Positions 58,776-64,000 of a DNA stretch of 64,000 nucleotides are shown in pieces (position 1 is the first letter of the stretch; each line of letters begins with the position of its first letter). Under the pieces are notes generated by a model. That model saw only the letters and a list, made by a program, of their open reading frames with translations. It had not been told where the DNA came from and did no database searches. The DNA lies in assembly GCA_016297965.1 (NCBI GenBank), contig JAEDDP010000001.1, positions 124,001-188,000 of the forward strand, given 5' to 3'. The translations under genes and the position numbers were made by a program. Source of the DNA: Alphaproteobacteria bacterium. Its GTDB lineage: Bacteria > Pseudomonadota > Alphaproteobacteria > Rs-D84 > CACZYB01.

Positions 58776-59975
58776 ATGGAAAAAAAAGAACCTATTTTGA
58801 CATCCGCTGAAAATGTAAATGCTGATGTTTCAGAAAAAGAAGTTTCATCTTCCGCTTTTGATGAAAAGAAGGAATCTAAATTAAAAGCCAAGATAAAACA
58901 ACTTAAAGCAAAAATAAAAGAAGTAAAACTTTCCGAAAAGCAAAAAAGATTTACAATTGCGGGATTGGTTTGTTTGGTTGTTATTATTTTTACTGTGTTG
59001 ATTATTTCTTTGTTTACTGGGGATAAGGCAAACGTTGCAAAATTGGAACCTTCTAAACCAGCAGTGGAAAAGAAAGTTGAAACACCAAAGAAAGAAGAAA
59101 GTAAGGAATCTTTCTGGTCAAGATTGTTTTCATCAAAGAAAGAAAATAAAAAGGTTGAAACTGTTGTTCCTTCTTTTGATATTGTTCGTATGGAAAAAGG
59201 TGAAGCAGTTATTGCCGGTCAAGCAGGCAAAGGTGCCGTTGTTCACATACTTGATAATGGTCGTGAAATAGGTCAAGAAAAAGCAGATGACAATGGTCAA
59301 TGGGTATTTATACCAAAGAAGGCCCTTCCTGTTGGAAACAGAAAACTTTCATTGTTTGTTGTTGATGAAAATGGTGAAAAAGTTTATGGAAAGCAATCTG
59401 CTGTACTTCATGTATCAAGAAAAGCAAATGATGAAGTTGCCGTTATTATGGATGGTAAATCATCAAAGGTTTTAAAGGCTCCTAAAGGTCAAAATATTGG
59501 TGCTTTGCGAATTGCAAAAATTGATTATAATGAAGATGGCGCATTTAAGGTTGAAGGTTTGGCAAAGAAGAATTCTTCTGTAAATCTTTATATGAATAAC
59601 AAGCTTGTTAAATCAGTAAAGGCAAATGAATTTGGTATTTGGACTGTTGATACTGAATTTAAGCTTTCAAATGAAAAGCAAGTTATTCGTGCCGATATGT
59701 TGAATGCAAAAGGTAAAGTTGTAAGACGTGTTGAATACAAGTTTACACCAGTTCTTTTTGAAGGTGAAAACGATATGACTGTTATCAAAAAAGGTGATTG
59801 TCTCTGGAATATTGCCCTTAAAGAATATGGTCGTGGTATTGAATATGTTGTTATCTTTGAAGCAAATAAATCACAAATAAAAGATCCTAACAAGATTTAT
59901 GTAGGTCAGGTATTTTCTATTGTTAAAAAAGGAAGCCAGACATTCAAAGATATGAAGGCAAATGCAAAAAGATAA
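58776..59975 (+). CDS. LysM-domain peptidoglycan-binding protein
   Basis: The 399-residue protein starts with a charged cytoplasmic region (about 60 residues, Lys/Glu-rich coil) and one transmembrane helix (about 62-82, IAGLVCLVVIIFTVLIISLF). A Lys/Pro linker follows, then two Ig-like/SlpX-type beta domains (about 130-215, with GKGAVVHILDNGREIGQEKADDNGQWVF, and 240-320). A C-terminal LysM ends it (VIKKGDCLWNIALKEYGRG...NKIYVGQVFSIV). It would be inner-membrane anchored with the LysM reaching peptidoglycan. This architecture is common in alphaproteobacteria but the role is unknown. Confidence 0.82.
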   Translation: MEKKEPILTSAENVNADVSEKEVSSSAFDEKKESKLKAKIKQLKAKIKEVKLSEKQKRFTIAGLVCLVVIIFTVLIISLFTGDKANVAKLEPSKPAVEKKVETPKKEESKESFWSRLFSSKKENKKVETVVPSFDIVRMEKGEAVIAGQAGKGAVVHILDNGREIGQEKADDNGQWVFIPKKALPVGNRKLSLFVVDENGEKVYGKQSAVLHVSRKANDEVAVIMDGKSSKVLKAPKGQNIGALRIAKIDYNEDGAFKVEGLAKKNSSVNLYMNNKLVKSVKANEFGIWTVDTEFKLSNEKQVIRADMLNAKGKVVRRVEYKFTPVLFEGENDMTVIKKGDCLWNIALKEYGRGIEYVVIFEANKSQIKDPNKIYVGQVFSIVKKGSQTFKDMKANAKR

Positions 59976-60006
59976 ACTTTAACTTTTGAATTTGTTTTTG
60001 GTTATA

Positions 60007-60034
60007 CTTCCCCGTGGCGCCTGTCGTGGGGAAG
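60007..60034 (+). terminator. Terminator after the LysM gene
   Basis: CTTCCCC / GGGGAAG stem around GTGGCGCCTGTCGT, followed by TTTTTTTATT. Confidence 0.85.
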
Positions 60035-60145
60035 TTTTTTTATTGTGTCTTTCGTTTTTAAAAGTTTAAATTTTTAAACATAAATTTCCACTTTTGGTAA
60101 ATATATGACAAAAATCATCTTTGAATTTTTATACTTAAAATTTGT

Positions 60146-60174
60146 TTGACACATTTTTGCTTTTTATATATACT
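60146..60174 (+). promoter_or_regulatory. Consensus promoter of the TolC-MacAB operon
   Basis: TTGACA at 60146-60151 and TATACT at 60169-60174, a 17-base spacer, 28 bases before the TolC-like start. It indicates constitutive, strong transcription. Confidence 0.75.
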
Positions 60175-60201
60175 TGGGTGCTATATTAAGGAGTAAAAAT
60201 T

Positions 60202-61590
60202 ATGAAAAAAATTTCGTTGTTGGTCGTATCTTTATTGTTGTCTTCCCCTGTGTTTGCAGGTGATGAAGTAAGTGCAGATACAGGTGTTAAATTAAGTAAT
60301 TCATGCAATATTACAAAAAATGTGAAAACAGATACTTTGAACCTTGCCGATGTGATTGAACTTTCAATGTGTAATAATCCAAATACTCGTCAGGCATGGC
60401 TTTCAACAAAGGTTGGTGAAACTGCATATAAGGCAAGCTTGGCTGGATATTATCCACAACTTAGTGCCAATGCATCATACCAAAAATCAAAATCAAATGA
60501 TTATGTTGTTGATCCCGATGGTGAAGTAAGTCGTGGAAAGGTAGCAGAGGCCGGACTTTCACTTAGTTGGCTTTTGTATGATTTTGGTAAAAGAGAAGCC
60601 GGTGTTGAAAAAACTTTTCAATCAATGAATTCTACAAAGTTTCAATACAATGATACTTTGCAACAGGTTGCCTATGATACAATAGTGGCATATTATGATG
60701 CTCTTTCCGCAGTGGAAGAACTTGCCGCAGTTAAGGCGAATGAAGAAGCAAGTCTTAAATCATTTGAACTTGCAAGTAAAAAGTTTGAACTTGGGATGTC
60801 ATCAAAGGCAGATACATTACAGACAGAAACAACCTATGGTGAAACACAACTTGCCACAACAAGACAGGAACAGGTTGTAAGAAATGCAAATGCAAAATTG
60901 GCAAAGATGTTGGGACTTCCTCCATCACAGGAAATAAAACTTGCCCCTTCGTTTGCAAATGCATCTGATGATGTTATTGATAAGTCAGTAGAGGAGCTTG
61001 TAAACATAGCGATGGCAAGGCGTCCTGATTTGCAGGCAAAAATGGCAAGTGTAAAGGCAAGTTATGCCGGTGTTCGTTCCGCAAGTGCAACATATTATCC
61101 AACGGTTTCCGCATTTGGTTCCAAAACATGGGATGATGTGACCGATCCAAAGTTTAATGGTTTAAGCAGTGATAAGGATGGATATGTTGTTGGGGTAAAG
61201 GTTTCAATGCCTATATTTACCGGATTTGAAAATACTTATTCCCTTCGTAATGCAAAATATCAGTATGCCGCAGAAAAAGAGGCGTTGCAAGCATTACAAC
61301 AGGATGTGGAATTGGGTGTTGTGAATGCCTATAACCAATATAAGACAAGTGTAAAAAGTTTAAGTATTGCCAAAAAACTTTTTGAAAGTGCCGTTGAAAA
61401 TGAAAAGGTTGCACTTGGTTCATATAAGGCGGGTAAGGGTGATATTATCAGCTTGATGGAAGCACAATCAAAGCTTCTTTCTGCACGAAAGGAACTTATT
61501 TCCTCTCAGTACGGATTGTATACATCAAAGATTGCACTTCTTAAATCCGTTGGTGAACTTAACCTACAAAATTTGGGTGCTGTAAAATAG
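60202..61590 (+). CDS. TolC-family outer-membrane efflux protein
   Basis: The 462-residue protein has a signal peptide (ending SSPVFAG) and two repeats of the OEP fold. The first is LNLADVIELSMCNNPNTRQAW...YYPQLSANASYQ and the second is ELVNIAMARRPDLQAKMASVKASYAGVRSASATYYPTVSAF, each with long Ala/Lys helices that form the periplasmic tunnel. It would provide the outer-membrane exit for the MacAB-like pump encoded directly downstream. Length matches TolC. First gene of the operon, with AAGGAG before ATG. Confidence 0.92.
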   Translation: MKKISLLVVSLLLSSPVFAGDEVSADTGVKLSNSCNITKNVKTDTLNLADVIELSMCNNPNTRQAWLSTKVGETAYKASLAGYYPQLSANASYQKSKSNDYVVDPDGEVSRGKVAEAGLSLSWLLYDFGKREAGVEKTFQSMNSTKFQYNDTLQQVAYDTIVAYYDALSAVEELAAVKANEEASLKSFELASKKFELGMSSKADTLQTETTYGETQLATTRQEQVVRNANAKLAKMLGLPPSQEIKLAPSFANASDDVIDKSVEELVNIAMARRPDLQAKMASVKASYAGVRSASATYYPTVSAFGSKTWDDVTDPKFNGLSSDKDGYVVGVKVSMPIFTGFENTYSLRNAKYQYAAEKEALQALQQDVELGVVNAYNQYKTSVKSLSIAKKLFESAVENEKVALGSYKAGKGDIISLMEAQSKLLSARKELISSQYGLYTSKIALLKSVGELNLQNLGAVK

Positions 61591-61611
61591 TTGTTATATA
61601 GAGGAGGGAGT

Positions 61612-62823
61612 ATGATTGGTGGTTTATTAAGTAGGAAAAAGGTTATTGTTGGTGCCTTGGTTATTGGTGCCTGTTATGTTGGGTACAGGGTGTTTTTTGG
61701 TGGTGCGAAGGAACTTTCGTTGAATGCAAACCTTTTTGAATATTCAAAGGTGTCGGTGCAAAACATTCGTTCAACCGTAAGTGCAACCGGTACAATAAAC
61801 CCAGTGAATGTGGTTTCCGTTGGTGCCCAGGTATCCGGAATGATTGATAAAATTTATGTTGATTATAATGACAAGGTTAAGACGGGGCAGTTGCTTGCTC
61901 AGGTGGATAAGGCCTTGCTTATTGAAGATATAAATTCAACCAATGCAAAGATGATGCAGACGAAGGCGAAGTATGATTTGGCGGAACTTGATAAAAACCG
62001 AACAGAACAACTTTTTAATGCTGGTTATATTGCAAAGCTTGAACTTGATCAGGCGGTGACCGATTTGGCAAGTGCAAAGGCGGACTATATCGCGGCAAAG
62101 GCGGAAAATGAAAGAAGTAAGCGAAACATAGAGTATGCCGAAATAAAATCTCCGGTTTCGGGTGTTGTTATTTCAAAGGATGTGGAGGAAGGACAAACTA
62201 TTGCTTCGTCCTTTTCGGCACCAACACTTTTCACCATTGCGGAAGATTTAACAAAAATGCAAATTGAAGCAAGTATTTCCGAGGCGGATATTGGTAATAT
62301 CAAAAAGGGACAAGATGTAAGTTTTACGGTTGATGCTTTCCCTCTTGAAACATTTCATGGAACTGTGGATCAGGTGCGACTTAATCCAACAACAGAACAA
62401 AATGTTGTGATTTATAATGTGATTATAAAGATTGATAACAAGGATGGAAAGTTGCTTCCGGGGATGACCGCGTTTGTTGAAATTGACACCCTTAAAAAAG
62501 ATGATGTGATGGCATTGGAAAATTATGTTTTGCAATTTAAACCAGACAATGTTTTGCAAAGTTATGTCATTTATCCAGAAAACAGAAAATTGGAAGCAAA
62601 CGAGTCCTTTGTTTATCGTTTTGATGCAAAGAAAAAGGTTGTTTATGCAGACAAGATTGCAAAGGGAATTTCAAATGGTGTGTTTACCGAAATTTCATCA
62701 CCAGAGTTAAAGGTTGGCGACAGTGTTATTGCAGATTTCCTTTATGAAGGGGATGCAAAGCCAAAGCAGGCGGAGAAGAGTTCGTCATCGTCGTCTCGTC
62801 GTCGTGGTCCACCACCAATGTAA
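61612..62823 (+). CDS. macA: MacA-type periplasmic adaptor protein
   Basis: ATG 61612 follows GAGGAGGGAG; the in-frame TTG at 61591 is disregarded. The 403-residue protein has an N-terminal membrane anchor (VIVGALVIGACYVGYRVFFGG) and a HlyD/RND adaptor fold: TVSATGTINPVNVVSVGAQVSGMI, a coiled-coil hairpin (about 105-165), and VVISKDVEEGQTIASSFSAPTLFTIAEDL. A Ser/Arg-rich tail ends it. It bridges the ABC exporter to the TolC-like protein. MacA is supported by the adjoining MacB-type genes. Confidence 0.88.
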   Translation: MIGGLLSRKKVIVGALVIGACYVGYRVFFGGAKELSLNANLFEYSKVSVQNIRSTVSATGTINPVNVVSVGAQVSGMIDKIYVDYNDKVKTGQLLAQVDKALLIEDINSTNAKMMQTKAKYDLAELDKNRTEQLFNAGYIAKLELDQAVTDLASAKADYIAAKAENERSKRNIEYAEIKSPVSGVVISKDVEEGQTIASSFSAPTLFTIAEDLTKMQIEASISEADIGNIKKGQDVSFTVDAFPLETFHGTVDQVRLNPTTEQNVVIYNVIIKIDNKDGKLLPGMTAFVEIDTLKKDDVMALENYVLQFKPDNVLQSYVIYPENRKLEANESFVYRFDAKKKVVYADKIAKGISNGVFTEISSPELKVGDSVIADFLYEGDAKPKQAEKSSSSSSRRRGPPPM

Positions 62824-62846
62824 TCTTTTTAGTGTGAGGTGTGGAT

Positions 62847-63560
62847 ATGACGAAGGTTTTAGAGGTTGAACATCTTTTTAAAAGTTATCCGATGGCGGAG
62901 GGGGAACCCTATCCAGTTTTAAAGGATATAAATTTTACAATAGATGAGGGCGAATTTGTTGCCATTATGGGACCATCTGGAAGTGGAAAGTCAACGTTGA
63001 TGAATACACTTGGGTGTCTTGATACTCCGACAAGTGGTATATATAAAATTGGCGGTGAAGTTGTGTCGGGAATGAATGATGACCAGCTTGCCGATATACG
63101 AAGTTCAAAAATTGGTTTTGTGTTTCAAGGCTTCAACCTTTTAATGAAAAGAAGTTTGGTTGATAATGTTTCAATCCCACTTATTTATGCGGGGTATGAT
63201 TTGGAAACACAACACAGGCGTGCCGCCGATATGTTAGAGCATGTAAAGCTTGGGAAATTTATTGATCGTTTACCAAGTCAAATTTCAGGTGGTATGCAAC
63301 AAAGGGTTGCGATTGCGCGCGCCCTTATCAATCATCCGAAAATTATTTTGGCGGATGAACCGACCGGAAATTTGGATACAAAAACATCCGTTGAAATTAT
63401 GAATTTGTTTCAGGAATTAAATGAGGAAGGAAAGACTATTGTCCTTGTTACACACGAACCGGATATTGCCGATTTTGCAAAAAGGCTTATTTATATAGTT
63501 GATGGTGTGGTTCATTATGATGGACCGGTGAAGGATTTTAAGGGGAAAAATAATGGCTGA
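62847..63560 (+). CDS. MacB-type ABC exporter ATPase
   Basis: ATG 62847 has GAGGTG at proper distance; a GTG six bases upstream is less likely. The 237-residue ATPase shows Walker A MGPSGSGKSTLMN, signature ISGGMQQRVAIARAL (with Met in place of Gln/Gln) and Walker B IILADEPTGNLD. It is the nucleotide-binding half of a MacB/LolD-like exporter; here the ATPase and permease are separate genes, as in LolCDE-type systems, rather than fused as in E. coli MacB. It overlaps the permease gene by eight bases. Confidence 0.9.
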   Translation: MTKVLEVEHLFKSYPMAEGEPYPVLKDINFTIDEGEFVAIMGPSGSGKSTLMNTLGCLDTPTSGIYKIGGEVVSGMNDDQLADIRSSKIGFVFQGFNLLMKRSLVDNVSIPLIYAGYDLETQHRRAADMLEHVKLGKFIDRLPSQISGGMQQRVAIARALINHPKIILADEPTGNLDTKTSVEIMNLFQELNEEGKTIVLVTHEPDIADFAKRLIYIVDGVVHYDGPVKDFKGKNNG

Positions 63561-64000
63561 GCTTCAATATAAAAATTCAGAGCAAAAAATCCATATGTCA
63601 GAGGCCGTTTTTCGTGAAGCATGGATTTCAATTAAATCAAACAAGATGCGTTCCTTTCTTACCACACTTGGTATTATTATCGGGGTGTGTGCGGTTGTTA
63701 TTATGGTTGCCGCTGGGCAGACAGTGCAAAATATGATAAATGACAGTCTTGCCGGAATGGGAAGTAATTTGTTGATGATAAGACCGGAGTTTGTGACAAC
63801 ATCCGGTGTTAAAAGTGGTGGGCAAACCGTTGTTCGTACAACAGATGCGGATGTTATAAGAAAGCTTAAATATATAAAGGCGGTGTCCCCAATGGTGAAT
63901 GGTTCGGCGCAGGTTGTTTACGGAAATGAAAACTATACCGGAAGTATTGTTGCGACAACACCGGATTATTTGCAAACCGGAAATTGGGAAATTGAAAGAG
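63553..64000 (+). CDS. MacB-type ABC permease (3' end outside window)
   Basis: The frame opens at ATG 63553, overlapping the ATPase stop by eight bases (ATGGCTGA), and is still open at the window end after 149 codons. The visible part starts with a short cytoplasmic leader and then MSEAVFREAWISIKSNKMRSFLTTLGIIIGVCAVVIMVAAGQTVQ, the conserved N-terminal helix of MacB permeases. The start of the periplasmic domain (SLAGMGSNLLMIRPE) follows. With TolC, MacA and the ATPase it makes a tripartite export pump for macrolides, peptides or other molecules. Confidence 0.85.
   Translation, partial: MAELQYKNSEQKIHMSEAVFREAWISIKSNKMRSFLTTLGIIIGVCAVVIMVAAGQTVQNMINDSLAGMGSNLLMIRPEFVTTSGVKSGGQTVVRTTDADVIRKLKYIKAVSPMVNGSAQVVYGNENYTGSIVATTPDYLQTGNWEIER

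Overview
The window is a stretch of an AT-rich chromosome from an alphaproteobacterium. The markers are GapR (DUF2312, 30257-30499), a DUF1013/TrcR-type cell-cycle regulator (43492-44103), a zinc-ribbon MJ0042/DUF3426 protein beside ftsEX, an MlaEF transporter, a YraN protein, an alphaproteobacterial-style MotA/OmpA pair, and a sigma-70 with a long acidic N-terminus. Low GC, many Gfo/Pal/Tol/lipoprotein envelope genes and lineage-specific exported proteins fit a little-studied, host-associated (gut-type) lineage. The lineage is inferred from gene content; no database was searched. No rRNA, tRNA, CRISPR array, IS or prophage was recognised.

Layout. 1-3.4 kb: three genes, two of them with prepilin-type N-termini, resembling minor pilin/PilV-type proteins. 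3.4-6.4 kb (minus): ftsE-ftsX-DUF218-plsC operon. 6.5-10.2 kb (plus): zinc-ribbon protein, small exported protein, RluA-family pseudouridine synthase, mlaE, mlaF. 10.8-13.5 kb: a MotA/ExbB-like stator gene and an OmpA/MotB-like gene with two small unknown genes between them. 13.5-20.8 kb (minus): a cysteine-free uracil-DNA-glycosylase-like protein, CpoB-like protein, a structured intergenic RNA candidate, pal, thrS, a class A PBP, folD. 20.9-30.5 kb: grpE with a Cys-rich extension, yraN, two paralogous outer-membrane barrels, an orphan VirB2-like pilin, a 17-cysteine membrane protein, ruvX, acpP plus an ACP-like paralogue lacking the carrier serine, tolB, a Gfo/Idh/MocA oxidoreductase, pyruvate kinase, gapR. 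30.5-31.3 kb is non-coding: a palindromic repeat, a GC-rich patch and a second copy of the structured RNA candidate. 31.3-35.2 kb (minus): rpsA, cmk, clpX. 35.3-43.3 kb (minus): four large exported Cys-rich proteins, three of them paralogous, with ruvA embedded among them. 43.5-48.8 kb: trcR, rpoD, two helix-turn-helix repeat proteins, fabF. 48.9-53.7 kb: tag and a surface-lipoprotein/Slam pair. 53.9-64 kb: MATE exporter, RNA (uracil-5-)methyltransferase, csp, a P-loop protein, efp, a LysM protein, and a TolC-MacA-MacB tripartite exporter running off the right edge.

The dominant theme is envelope biology: division (FtsEX), outer-membrane lipid transport (MlaEF), Tol-Pal, peptidoglycan synthesis and binding, pilins, a Slam (type XI) surface-lipoprotein pair and a tripartite exporter, interspersed with housekeeping genes. 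Promoters of TTGACA-17-TATAAT type are unusually easy to read, and most transcription units end in clear intrinsic terminators.

The features most worth follow-up are the Slam-linked 911-residue lipoprotein, the duplicated structured RNA candidate, the four-fold HTH repeat protein, the Cys-rich exported paralogues around ruvA, and several housekeeping-family members that have lost their catalytic residues (ACP-like, UDG-like).
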